This document shows positions 15,031 to 23,550 of a DNA stretch of 64,000 bases, in pieces (positions within the stretch are counted from its first letter, which is position 1; each line of letters starts with the position of its first letter). The stretch spans positions 1 through 64,000 of IMG/VR virus record IMGVR_UViG_3300025012_000058; one strand, 5' to 3'. The notes under the pieces were generated by a model that was not told the origin of the DNA, did no database searches, and worked only from the letters and a program-made list of their open reading frames with translations. Made by a program: the position numbers and the translations under genes. The stretch is from a virus.

Positions 15031-15336
15031 ATGGGAATCTTAACATTAGTTCTTGAATCAGGGAACGATTATTCAAAAGTTGAATATAAAACTGACCTTG
15101 ATGTTACAACTTTAGCTGCCAGAGGTAACTTTACTGTAATGGAAATTTCAGGAATGAGTGATCTTGAAAAACATCGTGGATTTGATTTTCAGTGTATTCA
15201 ACATACTCTTAAAGAGTTTGAAGACTTTGCTTTAGCCCATCATTTAAAACTTTCGTATGTAGCTACTGATATTGCTGAAACAGTAATTGTTGATTATACT
15301 GTTGATAGTTCAAGTTCAGGGAGCTTTGGGGGATAA
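15031..15336 (+). CDS. hypothetical protein with Ser-rich C-terminus
   Basis: 101 residues, probably alpha/beta, ending V-D-S-S-S-S-G-S-F-G-G. Similar acidic/serine tails occur at the ends of the 38786 and 56287 proteins. It lies between head genes and the glycan cassette. No family is recognised. Confidence 0.6.
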   Translation: MGILTLVLESGNDYSKVEYKTDLDVTTLAARGNFTVMEISGMSDLEKHRGFDFQCIQHTLKEFEDFALAHHLKLSYVATDIAETVIVDYTVDSSSSGSFGG

Positions 15337-15364
15337 GAAGAACTTTTTAAAGAGACTGTAAATA

Positions 15365-15913
15365 ATGCAATTGGTATACTTCTTTGGGGGAGTTTACTCT
15401 CTCAACAAAAACATAGGTAAGTCTTACAATCAATATATAGAAATGTTACCCAACGATAACAGTTGGGCATGTTTTTTTGATGGAGATGCCTGCTTCTTAA
15501 CTCCAAATTACGGACATCAGATTACACACATAGTAAATAAATACCCTGAGACGGGTATGTTTACTTGTATTACAAATAGAGTAGGTAATCTTAATCAATG
15601 TTTCAGAGGCCAAATTTCAGCTGATGCTGACATCAAGACTCACAGAAGATTGGCTCATCAAATTCAATTAGACTCTTATGAAAAAGTAAAAGAGTCCAAG
15701 AGCCCTATTTCAGGTATCATGATGTGTATTAAGAAGAGTACCTGGAGAAACTTCCCATTTGCTGGATCTGGTATTCTTCAAGTGGACAATGATATTAGTA
15801 GAAGATTAATAAAAGCAGGAAAGAAGATTTTGATAATGGAGGGAGTTTATCTATTTCATTACTATCGTTTACTTGAAGGTGGACGTTCATTTAAGCAACA
15901 TCTCAAGAAATGA
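15365..15913 (+). CDS. GT-A type glycosyltransferase
   Basis: 182 residues with a GT-A layout: W-A-C-F-F-D-G-D-A-C-F-L supplies the D-x-D-type metal/sugar-nucleotide site at about residue 40, and G-S-G-I-L-Q-V-D-N-D-I-S-R-R near 140 resembles the acceptor-side region. The end V-Y-L-F-H-Y-Y-R is typical of the fold. It would add a sugar to a glycan or protein. First gene of the cassette; its stop overlaps the next start. Confidence 0.65.
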   Translation: MQLVYFFGGVYSLNKNIGKSYNQYIEMLPNDNSWACFFDGDACFLTPNYGHQITHIVNKYPETGMFTCITNRVGNLNQCFRGQISADADIKTHRRLAHQIQLDSYEKVKESKSPISGIMMCIKKSTWRNFPFAGSGILQVDNDISRRLIKAGKKILIMEGVYLFHYYRLLEGGRSFKQHLKK

Positions 15914-16617
15914 AAAAAGTTATTTATACAGCCATAATTGGAGACTATGATGATCTCTATAACCCAACTGTCATTACACCAGGGTGGAGTTATGTCTGTT
16001 TTACGGATAATGAGACTTTGTTTGCGAAGAGAAAAGACTATATTTGGGATATTAGGATGGTCAGAGACTCAAGCCTTTCAAATACTAAGTTTGCCAGAAA
16101 GATAAAAATACTTCATCATGCTTTCTTGTTTGGATTTGACTTAAGCATCTGGATAGATTCAAATATTCGAATAATAAGTGACTTAAATGTCTTTGTACAA
16201 AGATTTCATAGAATGGACATGACAACTCTGGTACATCCAGATCGTAAGTGTATTTATGAAGAAGCTATGGCTTGTATTAGGATGGGAAAGGGCTTAAGAA
16301 ATGTGATAGAAAAGCAAATGAGTCTTTACCACCAGGTTGGCTATCCCATAAACAATGGACTTATAGCTAGTCGTATACTTATTCGTCCCTTTAATAGTAA
16401 GATTGAGTATTTAATGACTAAGTGGTGGGATCAAGTTCTTAAGCATAGTCAGAGGGACCAACTATCTTTTAATTTTGTAGTATGGGAAACTCCCTTAGAT
16501 ATTAGTCTTATTCCTTATAATGTTGTCAAGACTCTATTTCAGTTACGAAAACATAAACATGGCAATAGTAAGCACCAGAAATACAAGTTTGACGGAAAGA
16601 AGTATGTTAAGATATGA
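15910..16617 (+). CDS. TOD1/MUCI70-like (DUF616) glycosyltransferase
   Basis: 235 residues matching the DUF616 glycosyltransferase-like pattern: the start Y-T-A-I-I-G-D-Y-D, the W-I-D-S-N-I core (D-x-N in place of D-x-D), and Q-R-D-Q-L-S-F-N towards the end. The family is predicted to transfer sugars. It overlaps both neighbours by a few bases and is clearly part of the same translational unit. Confidence 0.75.
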   Translation: MKKVIYTAIIGDYDDLYNPTVITPGWSYVCFTDNETLFAKRKDYIWDIRMVRDSSLSNTKFARKIKILHHAFLFGFDLSIWIDSNIRIISDLNVFVQRFHRMDMTTLVHPDRKCIYEEAMACIRMGKGLRNVIEKQMSLYHQVGYPINNGLIASRILIRPFNSKIEYLMTKWWDQVLKHSQRDQLSFNFVVWETPLDISLIPYNVVKTLFQLRKHKHGNSKHQKYKFDGKKYVKI

Positions 16618-17197
16618 CATTATAAATGCTTTGTTGAAGAAGTGCCAAGGCACTAGTTATCTTGAAATTGGTGTTCAAGGTAGATGGAAGTGTTATGATA
16701 AGGTGACAGCTCTTCATAAAATTGGTGTTGACCCAGACCCAAAAGCTCAAGCAGACTTTGTAGGTACTTCTGATGAATTTTTCAAACAGAATAAAGAGAA
16801 GTTTGATGTTATCTTTATTGATGGACTACATGAAGACTGGCAGTTTGAAAAAGACATTCTTAATTCTTTGAAATTTATCTCGATGGATGGATATATAGTC
16901 TGTCATGACTGTAACCCAAAACTAGAAACTGAACAACAAGTTCCTAGAATTAGTAAGAGATGGAATGGGAATTGTTGGAGAGCCTGGGTAGCTCTAAAAA
17001 GAAAGTTAGCAAATGAAATGTTTGTTATTGACACAGATGAAGGTGTAGGAGTCATTTGTTTGAACTTAATGAGTAAACAGTTAAAGTCATCTTCTGACAA
17101 GGTAAAGATGATTGATCTAAAATATTCAGATTTAGAGAAAAATAGAAAAGATTGGCTTGGTCTTATTACTGTTGAACAATTTCAAGAGTGGTTATGA
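16604..17197 (+). CDS. SAM-dependent methyltransferase
   Basis: I chose ATG 16604, which follows GGAAAGAAGT and overlaps the upstream gene by 14 bases; an earlier in-frame ATG at 16559 would overlap more. The 197 residues show a class I fold: Y-L-E-I-G-V-Q for SAM binding, G-V-D-P-D-P, F-I-D-G-L-H-E and I-V-C-H-D-C. It is a paralogue of the 18692 gene (both share D-E-F-F-K-Q and K-E-K-F-D). It probably methylates a sugar. Confidence 0.78.
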   Translation: MLRYDIINALLKKCQGTSYLEIGVQGRWKCYDKVTALHKIGVDPDPKAQADFVGTSDEFFKQNKEKFDVIFIDGLHEDWQFEKDILNSLKFISMDGYIVCHDCNPKLETEQQVPRISKRWNGNCWRAWVALKRKLANEMFVIDTDEGVGVICLNLMSKQLKSSSDKVKMIDLKYSDLEKNRKDWLGLITVEQFQEWL

Positions 17198-17859
17198 GAC
17201 TTTGGTATATCTACAAAGTTACTAACTTAATCACCAACAAAAGCTATGTTGGCCAACATTGTTATGAAGGAAGTAGAGCTCCTTTGAATGATCATTACTT
17301 TGGTAGTGGTATCTATCTTTTGAGATCAATCAAGAAACATGGTCTGAAAAACTTTAAAAAAGAAATTCTCATTGAAGATTTGACTTCTCAATTTGCAGCC
17401 AACCTTTTTGAAGAATACTTTATTAAGAAAGAAAACACTCTCTTTCCAGATGGGTATAATATATTGAAAGGTGGTGATATTGTTGAGAATCCTACGTTCA
17501 TGAAGGGCAGACATCATACTGAAGAGACAAAAAAGAAGATAGGTAATGCTAATCGAGGACAAGTTCGGTCTGAAGAGCAGAAAAAGATGATCTCTTTGTG
17601 TACCAGAGGCAAACATCACTCTCTGGGAACTAAACAAAAGATGTCTCGTACTCGTAGAGGTAAACCTCTTACTGAAGAATGGAGGCAAAAAATTAGTAAA
17701 GCCTTAATTGGTCATAAGGTTTCAGAAGAACAAAGAGAACATCATTCAAGAATCTTAACAGGAAGGCACCACTCTCTAGAAACTAAGAAGAAGATGTCAA
17801 AAGCCCAAAAATCCTTTCATCTAAAAAGAAAGTTGAATAAATGTCAAGAAGAGCTATAA
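17194..17859 (+). CDS. GIY-YIG homing endonuclease with NUMOD3 repeats
   Basis: ATG 17194 overlaps the upstream TGA; an in-frame GTG lies 6 bases earlier. The N-terminal ~90 residues form a GIY-YIG nuclease domain (W-Y-I-Y-K-V-T-N, S-Y-V-G-Q-H, catalytic-type Glu in L-F-E-E-Y-F). It is followed by four or five NUMOD3 DNA-binding repeats of the type H-T-E-E-T-K-K-K-I-G. It is a free-standing selfish gene inserted inside the glycan cassette, with coding overlap on both sides. Confidence 0.9.
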   Translation: MRLWYIYKVTNLITNKSYVGQHCYEGSRAPLNDHYFGSGIYLLRSIKKHGLKNFKKEILIEDLTSQFAANLFEEYFIKKENTLFPDGYNILKGGDIVENPTFMKGRHHTEETKKKIGNANRGQVRSEEQKKMISLCTRGKHHSLGTKQKMSRTRRGKPLTEEWRQKISKALIGHKVSEEQREHHSRILTGRHHSLETKKKMSKAQKSFHLKRKLNKCQEEL

Positions 17860-18695
17860 TAATATCAGACAAAAATCGTGCTTCTGGACCCATGGCATCT
17901 GCAATCTGTAGCACTAACTATGACATACTTGACTTTAATGACTTAGATCAAGCTAAGAATTATGACTACTTGATTGTTTGGCATAACAAACCCTTCCCAA
18001 GACTTGAGACTAATGCTAGAGTAGGGCTTTGGTTTAATGACTACAGAAATCCAGAAGCTATCTTTCCAAAAGAGAAAATTAATAGAATTGACTATATCTT
18101 TCTTTGTTCAGGTGAGCTTATTTCCGAATATCGTGAGTATCTTAATAGACCAGTTTACTATATGCCACAGTGTGGGTTTAATCATGGAGACTTCATGGAA
18201 CCTACAGGTAATATTACTTGGGATGTTCTATTTATTGGTCATGTTCAGCATAAGAGATATCATCTCTGGAGAAATAAGCTTCTTCACGTAGTAGAAGAGA
18301 ATTTCAGATTTTGTCTTATAGATAATGAACAGACAACTTCAAATCAAGGCTTATTGTATAGAGATACAAAGATTAATCTATCTCTAACCCTTCCATGGAA
18401 ATTGACAACAAGCAATAGACTTTATAATATTCTTGCTGCTGGTGGATTTGCTCTAGTTTCTTACTTCCCAGGTATAGAGAAGTTATTTAGAAACCATTAT
18501 CATTTAGCTTGGTTTGAAAGTCCAAGAGAGATGGTAAAGCTTATTAAGTTTTATCAGCAAAGAGATGGGCTAAGAGAAAGAATAAAAAAGAATGGTTTAG
18601 AGTTATATCAACAGAAACATACTGCCAAACATAGAATTGAGAATATGTTTGATATTATGGAAGGTAAAGAAACAGAATTTAGAGGGTGGTTATGA
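17841..18695 (+). CDS. glycosyltransferase, CgeB / GT1-like
   Basis: 284 residues. The C-terminal half carries the donor-binding pattern of family-1-like transferases: T-S-N-R-L-Y-N-I-L-A-A-G-G-F-A-L-V-S, then W-F-E-S-P-R-E-M-V-K-L-I, and a closing R-I-K-K-N-G. The N-terminal half has an alternating beta/alpha pattern with W-D-V-L-F-I-G-H-V. It probably uses a GT-B fold. It overlaps the homing endonuclease gene by 19 bases. Confidence 0.75.
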   Translation: MSRRAIIISDKNRASGPMASAICSTNYDILDFNDLDQAKNYDYLIVWHNKPFPRLETNARVGLWFNDYRNPEAIFPKEKINRIDYIFLCSGELISEYREYLNRPVYYMPQCGFNHGDFMEPTGNITWDVLFIGHVQHKRYHLWRNKLLHVVEENFRFCLIDNEQTTSNQGLLYRDTKINLSLTLPWKLTTSNRLYNILAAGGFALVSYFPGIEKLFRNHYHLAWFESPREMVKLIKFYQQRDGLRERIKKNGLELYQQKHTAKHRIENMFDIMEGKETEFRGWL

Positions 18696-19297
18696 TAAAT
18701 AGAAGAGAGATATTAATTGATTTAGTTAATAGGTACAAGCTTCAGTCCTATCTTGAGTTGGGATTAAGAGACTCTAGTCTTACTTTTGACCATATCCCTT
18801 GTACTTTCAAGTTTTCAGTAGATGTTGAGTCAAGATGTAAGCCAAGTTTTTGTGGTTCTACAGATGAGTTTTTTAAACAAAGTAAAGAAAAGTTTGATCT
18901 AGTTCTTGTAGATGCCAATCATGAAGCTGAATTTGTTTATAGAGATTTGATGAATTCAGTAAGATGTCTTAGTGATAATGGTATTGTTGTTCTTCATGAT
19001 GTATTACCAATAAGGTTTGAAGATACTTCAAATAACCTAGACAATGGTACTGCCTGGAAGGTTGTGCCTCATGTTTTAAAGTATCATCCAGAATTACATA
19101 TCTGTACAGTTCCAGAAACGAAGTGCGGGTGTGGAATTGTAATCAAGAACTTTGAAGGATGGAGAGCAATGCTAGACACCTCTTTTAATCTCTTCTATGA
19201 CTATCATGTTATGAATCAGTATAGAGTAAAGTCCCAGAATTTAATTTCATATAGTAGATTGTCTGATTGGGTTCAGAAACCTTTTTATCAATTTTAA
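18692..19297 (+). CDS. SAM-dependent methyltransferase
   Basis: ATG 18692 overlaps the upstream TGA and is preferred over the GTG 6 bases earlier. 201 residues with Y-L-E-L-G-L-R for SAM binding, F-K-F-S-V-D-V-E, L-V-L-V-D-A-N-H and V-V-L-H-D-V. It is a clear paralogue of the 16604 gene, sharing the T-D-E-F-F-K-Q-S-K-E-K-F-D stretch at the same place. It probably methylates a glycan. Confidence 0.75.
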   Translation: MINRREILIDLVNRYKLQSYLELGLRDSSLTFDHIPCTFKFSVDVESRCKPSFCGSTDEFFKQSKEKFDLVLVDANHEAEFVYRDLMNSVRCLSDNGIVVLHDVLPIRFEDTSNNLDNGTAWKVVPHVLKYHPELHICTVPETKCGCGIVIKNFEGWRAMLDTSFNLFYDYHVMNQYRVKSQNLISYSRLSDWVQKPFYQF

Positions 19298-19299
19298 TT

Positions 19300-19902
19300 A
19301 TGGGAATCTTAAGAATAATCAAAGACTACGAAGAAAGTCAACTTAAACTAAGAGGTGTTAAGTATGAAGGCTTAGATTGGTGTGAATTGGGGAACCAAGA
19401 TTTTGATGGTCAGCCAGCAAAAGACATTTATGAGAGTGAAGGTGTTAGTCATACTTCTATTGACTTGAATGGGCTAGATGGAGCTTTGTCCCTGGATCTA
19501 TCCCAACCAATAGACTTAAAGAAGAAGTTTGATGTGATTACAAATTATGGGACTACAGAACATTGTTGTGACCAGTATGAGTGCTTTAAGAATATTCATA
19601 TTTTTTGTAAGAAGGGTGGGATAATGATTCATGGAGTGCCATTGGTAGGTAATTGGAGAAAGCATGGTAGGTATTATTATTCAGAGAAATTCTTTAGAGA
19701 GTTAGCTTCTGCTTGCAAGTATGAAGTTCAAGACTTTCAGGTTCTGAATAAAGACTATTACCAGAAACCAAGGAATTTGGTTCTTGTTGTATTTGTAAAG
19801 AGACAAGCTAATTCATTTATTAGTAAAGAGAAGTTTCAGTCTATTCAAGGTTTGTTTGATTCAGGAGATATTTCTAAAACTCAAAACTATACTCAACAAT
19901 GA
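19300..19902 (+). CDS. methyltransferase-like protein
   Basis: I chose ATG 19300, 3 bases after the upstream stop, over the overlapping ATG at 19267. The 200 residues have W-C-E-L-G-N-Q-D, H-T-S-I-D-L-N-G, F-D-V-I-T-N-Y-G-T-T-E-H, and G-G-I-M-I-H-G-V-P, a class I methyltransferase pattern with the usual acidic residue after strand 2. The G-T-T-E-H segment is common in glycan-associated methyltransferases. The substrate is unknown. Confidence 0.65.
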   Translation: MGILRIIKDYEESQLKLRGVKYEGLDWCELGNQDFDGQPAKDIYESEGVSHTSIDLNGLDGALSLDLSQPIDLKKKFDVITNYGTTEHCCDQYECFKNIHIFCKKGGIMIHGVPLVGNWRKHGRYYYSEKFFRELASACKYEVQDFQVLNKDYYQKPRNLVLVVFVKRQANSFISKEKFQSIQGLFDSGDISKTQNYTQQ

Positions 19903-20666
19903 ACTTTATAGAGAAGTTTTGGTCAGAGAATGCCAATAAGTATAAAGGTTCTCATTGGGCTTCTTGGGGTGATAATTTTTCAATAGACTTGGAGATAGGT
20001 GTAATATCCAGACATATTAATAATGGAGACATGGTCTTGGATGTTGGTTGTGCCAATGGGTACTCCACTTTTAAACAAAAAGACAGACATTCAATAAATA
20101 TTGTTGGGGTGGATTTTTGTTATAACATGGTCAAGGTGGCTCATGAAAGAATGGAGAAAGAAAAGGCAGAAGGGATAAGCTTTATTAAAGGAGATGTTCG
20201 ATGTTTACCTTTTGAAAACGATCTGTTCGATGTGACTTACACCACCAGAACCCTTATCAATCTCCCAACCTGGAAAGAGCAAATGAAAGGAGTTGAAGAA
20301 TGTTTGAGAGTAACTAGACCAGGTGGGAAAGTTATTTTATCTGAAGGGTTTGCTGAGCCACTGTTTAGATTAAATTCTCTAAGAGCTTTGTGTAATCTAA
20401 GTCCCTTATATGAACATGACTTCAATAGATATCTGAAGCAAGAACTCCTCGAAGCTTTTCTAGAAGAGAAGAACATTTACAAGTTTAAGAGTGAAGAGTT
20501 TAGTTCTACTTATTATTTAGGGAGTCGTTTTCTTCGAGAGCTTGAACAAACAAATGAAAAGTACGAAGGTTATTCTAATCCAATAAATAAAGAGTTTTTT
20601 GAATTACAGTCTAAGTTTAAAACAAGAGGATTCGGTATCCAGATAGCCTATGTAATTAACAAATGA
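19899..20666 (+). CDS. SAM-dependent methyltransferase
   Basis: 255 residues and a textbook class I domain: V-L-D-V-G-C-A-N-G for SAM, I-V-G-V-D-F-C-Y, G-D-V-R-C-L-P-F, F-D-V-T-Y-T-T-R-T-L and P-G-G-K-V-I-L-S. It is larger than the others, with a C-terminal ~80-residue helical extension. Overlaps its neighbours by 4 bases. Fourth methyltransferase of the cassette. Confidence 0.85.
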   Translation: MNFIEKFWSENANKYKGSHWASWGDNFSIDLEIGVISRHINNGDMVLDVGCANGYSTFKQKDRHSINIVGVDFCYNMVKVAHERMEKEKAEGISFIKGDVRCLPFENDLFDVTYTTRTLINLPTWKEQMKGVEECLRVTRPGGKVILSEGFAEPLFRLNSLRALCNLSPLYEHDFNRYLKQELLEAFLEEKNIYKFKSEEFSSTYYLGSRFLRELEQTNEKYEGYSNPINKEFFELQSKFKTRGFGIQIAYVINK

Positions 20667-21436
20667 AAGTAGACCAATGTCATATTAGTTCTGGTGTAAG
20701 ATTTTTTGGAAAAGGTTTCAAGAAAAAATGGGACTTGAAAGATTATTACAGCTCAACTAAGCCTTGTATATTTCTAGGGTGTTACCAGACATCTGATGTA
20801 ACAAAGATAAAAGAACACAAAGGTTTGAAGATTGTTCTCTTTACTGGCTCTGACCATGTTAATATTCAACAGTTTGTACTGGAGGATGAAGTTTTTGTGA
20901 TTAGTGATACAATGATCTGTAGAGACTATTTTAAAGATCTGGGAAACATCAAGGGCTCGAAGTTTTTAAGAATCCCTTTGAAAGACTATTCTTCATTCAC
21001 TCCAGTATCAACAGGAAAGAAGATCTATGCTTATCAAGGTAAACCTTTAAGAAGTTTTCAGTCACATTATAGAAAAGACTTGTTAGATGTAGTAGTCAGG
21101 TATTTTGGAGAAGAGAACGTTATTATTGGATATCAAGGTCATGATATTGAGTTTGTGAAAGAGAATTATTATAAACAATCATTTGTCAATCTTCAATTAA
21201 CACCAACACCTGGTCTTATAACCAGTATTGAGATGGCTCATATGGGAAGAAGAAGCATCTCAAATTATCCAGCCCCATATTGTATCCCGTTTGAAACTAG
21301 AGAAGATGTGATAAAATTGATTGAAAGAGAGAGAGATTCAGCTGAAAGTACAAAGGCAGTTGCTCAATTGGCCAGAAACTTTATGTTTCAAGGAGAAGAT
21401 TGGTTAGACACTAAATTTTGGGAGTATGAACATTAA
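20663..21436 (+). CDS. glycosyltransferase-like protein
   Basis: 257 residues. No exact family is named, but the domain has the GT-B flavour: I-V-L-F-T-G-S-D-H, a middle K-I-Y-A-Y-Q-G, Y-F-G-E-E-N-V-I-I-G-Y, and an N-L-Q-L-T-P-T-P-G-L-I-T-S-I-E-M-A-H-M-G segment matching the donor-site helix of family-1 and family-4 transferases. Context inside the cassette supports the call. Confidence 0.55.
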   Translation: MKVDQCHISSGVRFFGKGFKKKWDLKDYYSSTKPCIFLGCYQTSDVTKIKEHKGLKIVLFTGSDHVNIQQFVLEDEVFVISDTMICRDYFKDLGNIKGSKFLRIPLKDYSSFTPVSTGKKIYAYQGKPLRSFQSHYRKDLLDVVVRYFGEENVIIGYQGHDIEFVKENYYKQSFVNLQLTPTPGLITSIEMAHMGRRSISNYPAPYCIPFETREDVIKLIERERDSAESTKAVAQLARNFMFQGEDWLDTKFWEYEH

Positions 21437-22052
21437 TTCTTACAGAATAGTTCAGATGTTTGAAGAAGAAGTTGCAGAATATACTGGAGCCCCTTTTGCT
21501 GTTTCTGTTGATAGTTGTACGAATGCCTTATTTTTATGTTGTAAGTATTTGAATGTTAGACAAGTAACTATTCCTTCTAAAACGTATCTTTCAGTCCCTC
21601 AAGCCATCATTCATGCAGGTGGAGAAGTTATTTTTGACAAGAGAGAGACTTCTAATAATTGGAAGGGTGTATATGAACTACATCCATACCCAATATATGA
21701 TTCTGCCAAACGTTTTACTTCTAACATGTACTTTAATAATTCTTTCATGTGCCTTTCTTTCCATATAAAAAAGCATTTGAAGTTGGGTAAAGGTGGGATG
21801 ATATTGACAGATAATAGAGAAGCTGTAGCCTGGTTCAAGAAAATGAGATATGAAGGGAGATCAGAGAAGATGTATCATGAAGATGATATAGATATGTTAG
21901 GTTTTAACATGTACATTACACCTCAACAGGCTGCTCATGGACTAGCTCTAATGCAGAACATGACAAAAAATAACAAAGATCTTGGTGAGAATAATGGTTA
22001 CAGGGATTTAACAGAATTTACTGTTTTTAAGAATTGTAAAGTAATAGAGTGA
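21426..22052 (+). CDS. short DegT/DnrJ-type sugar aminotransferase
   Basis: 208 residues of the DegT/DnrJ/EryC1/StrS PLP family, which makes amino sugars. A-V-S-V-D-S-C-T-N-A-L is the cofactor phosphate loop, Y-D-S-A-K-R-F holds the PLP-ring aspartate (Asp92), and S-F-H-I-K-K puts the Schiff-base lysine at Lys116, followed by G-K-G-G. Family members are usually ~370 residues, so the C-terminal small domain is mostly missing. It could be a minimal active enzyme or a decayed one. Confidence 0.8.
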   Translation: MNINSYRIVQMFEEEVAEYTGAPFAVSVDSCTNALFLCCKYLNVRQVTIPSKTYLSVPQAIIHAGGEVIFDKRETSNNWKGVYELHPYPIYDSAKRFTSNMYFNNSFMCLSFHIKKHLKLGKGGMILTDNREAVAWFKKMRYEGRSEKMYHEDDIDMLGFNMYITPQQAAHGLALMQNMTKNNKDLGENNGYRDLTEFTVFKNCKVIE

Positions 22053-22801
22053 TGATTAAACTATCAGTAGCCCTTCCAGTATTTAATAGTAAGAAGATTG
22101 CCTGGTTAGCCATGGAGAGTCTTTGTAGACAAAAAAATGTAGATTTTTTATGGGAATTAGTAGTGGCTGAAGAAAATACAGGTGAATTTTGTGGTGAAAA
22201 ATTTTTTAAAGGATATGAGGAGAGATTGAAGAAAGTAGCAGGTACCTTAAAGTACATAAAGCTTACTCAATGGATACCTTTATTCCAAAAGTGGAAGTTA
22301 ATTGCATCTCAAACCGCTCAGACGTCTAGAACATTCATCTTACAGGCTGCTGATTGCTATTCTGAACCTCATAGACTAAGTAATACTTTTAGATATGTGA
22401 ATAAAGGTTATGATTGGGTTCAGAATAAGAAGGGAGTGTTTTTTAATATTCGAACTCATCAACACATAGTGTATGAAGATCTAGATGGAGTTCAGAATGC
22501 TGGTTTGAATATGGCTACTCTTACAGAGTATATGAGAAATTTACCTGATATACCACGAAGAGCTTGTGTTGATGGATGGATTTACAAGAGTGTACAACCT
22601 AAGAATAAAATTAATCTTTTTGGTAGTGAATGTTTGTTTGGTGTAGACACACACGGGTTAAACAATATTTCAATAAAAAGAGAGAAGTTTTTTAATAATC
22701 CAGCTTTCCCGTTTACAAAGACTGACTTAAGAATAGAAAGTTGTTTGCCCACCCAAATCTCCCAAAGACTTTATGCTCTGAGAACAGAATGTTATGAATA
22801 A
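22052..22801 (+). CDS. glycosyltransferase, GT2-like
   Basis: ATG 22052 shares a base with the upstream TGA; an in-frame GTG sits 3 bases earlier. 249 residues beginning K-L-S-V-A-L-P-V-F-N-S-K-K, the family-2 nucleotide-sugar opening, then E-L-V-V-A-E-E-N-T, F-I-L-Q-A-A-D-C-Y in the place of the D-x-D, and a C-terminal W-I-Y-K region. The D-x-D is incomplete (A-D-C), so catalytic status is uncertain. Confidence 0.65.
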   Translation: MIKLSVALPVFNSKKIAWLAMESLCRQKNVDFLWELVVAEENTGEFCGEKFFKGYEERLKKVAGTLKYIKLTQWIPLFQKWKLIASQTAQTSRTFILQAADCYSEPHRLSNTFRYVNKGYDWVQNKKGVFFNIRTHQHIVYEDLDGVQNAGLNMATLTEYMRNLPDIPRRACVDGWIYKSVQPKNKINLFGSECLFGVDTHGLNNISIKREKFFNNPAFPFTKTDLRIESCLPTQISQRLYALRTECYE

Positions 22802-23516
22802 GATTGATGTTGTAATCCCACTAGGTCCAGGTTCCATCTGGCAAGATAATGAAGTTCGATATGCTATAAGATCAGTTTGTAAGTACTTTGTTGATCTTGG
22901 CAGAGTCTTTGTTGTTGGAGAAAAGCCTGACTTTTTAAACTGGTCCAATTCAAGATTAGTTCATGTAGATCAAAGAGATGTTCATGGTGATGATAAGGAC
23001 TTGAATCTGATCATTAAGGTTTTGAAAGCTTGCTATAGTGGTGTAAGTGATCAATTTGTTCGAATGAGTGATGACCAGTGTTTTTTACAGCCAGTTCTTG
23101 TCAAAGACTTAGTTCCTTATTATTTATATGATCTGAAAACTCGTACTGACTATAATAATAGATGGAGTAAGAGACTTGAAAATACAAAAAAAATGTTGTT
23201 GGCTGAAAATAAGTCAACTTTTAACTATGAATCTCATTTCCCAATGGTCTATGAGAGAGAGAAGTTTGTTTCAGTGATGAATGAACTTAAGAATCAAAAA
23301 GCTACAATAAATACTTGGTACTTTAACAAGACATTGTCAGAACATCAAGAGATTCCACAAGGGTATAAGTATACTGCTGAATCTCCAATGTATACTTTTG
23401 ATGAAAAGATCTTGTTTGCAAGATTCTTAGGGTATAATAATAAGGGAGTTAGGGAAGGGGTGTTAAAGTCTGTTCTAGAAAGATTTTTTTCTGAGAAGTG
23501 TTTTTTGGAAGTGTGA
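22794..23516 (+). CDS. Stealth-like / GT-A sugar transferase
   Basis: 240 residues. I-D-V-V-I-P-L-G-P-G-S at the start and V-R-M-S-D-D-Q-C-F-L near 95 resemble the D-D-D region of Stealth-type polysaccharide phosphotransferases and related GT-A enzymes, as does the H-F-P-M-V-Y-E-R-E-K segment. The exact family is not certain. Last gene of the glycan cassette. Confidence 0.5.
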   Translation: MNKIDVVIPLGPGSIWQDNEVRYAIRSVCKYFVDLGRVFVVGEKPDFLNWSNSRLVHVDQRDVHGDDKDLNLIIKVLKACYSGVSDQFVRMSDDQCFLQPVLVKDLVPYYLYDLKTRTDYNNRWSKRLENTKKMLLAENKSTFNYESHFPMVYEREKFVSVMNELKNQKATINTWYFNKTLSEHQEIPQGYKYTAESPMYTFDEKILFARFLGYNNKGVREGVLKSVLERFFSEKCFLEV

Positions 23517-23521
23517 AGATA

Positions 23522-23543
23522 ATTTTTTATTTTTATAAAAAAT
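23522..23543. repeat. perfect AT-only inverted repeat between cassettes
   Basis: ATTTTTTAT (23522-23530), loop TTTT, ATAAAAAAT (23535-23543). The 9-bp arms are perfect but contain only A and T. It lies in the 34-base gap between the glycan cassette and the fibre genes. It could be a weak bidirectional terminator; the segment also resembles the AT-rich promoter gaps elsewhere. Confidence 0.4.
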
Positions 23544-23550
23544 AAAACGT

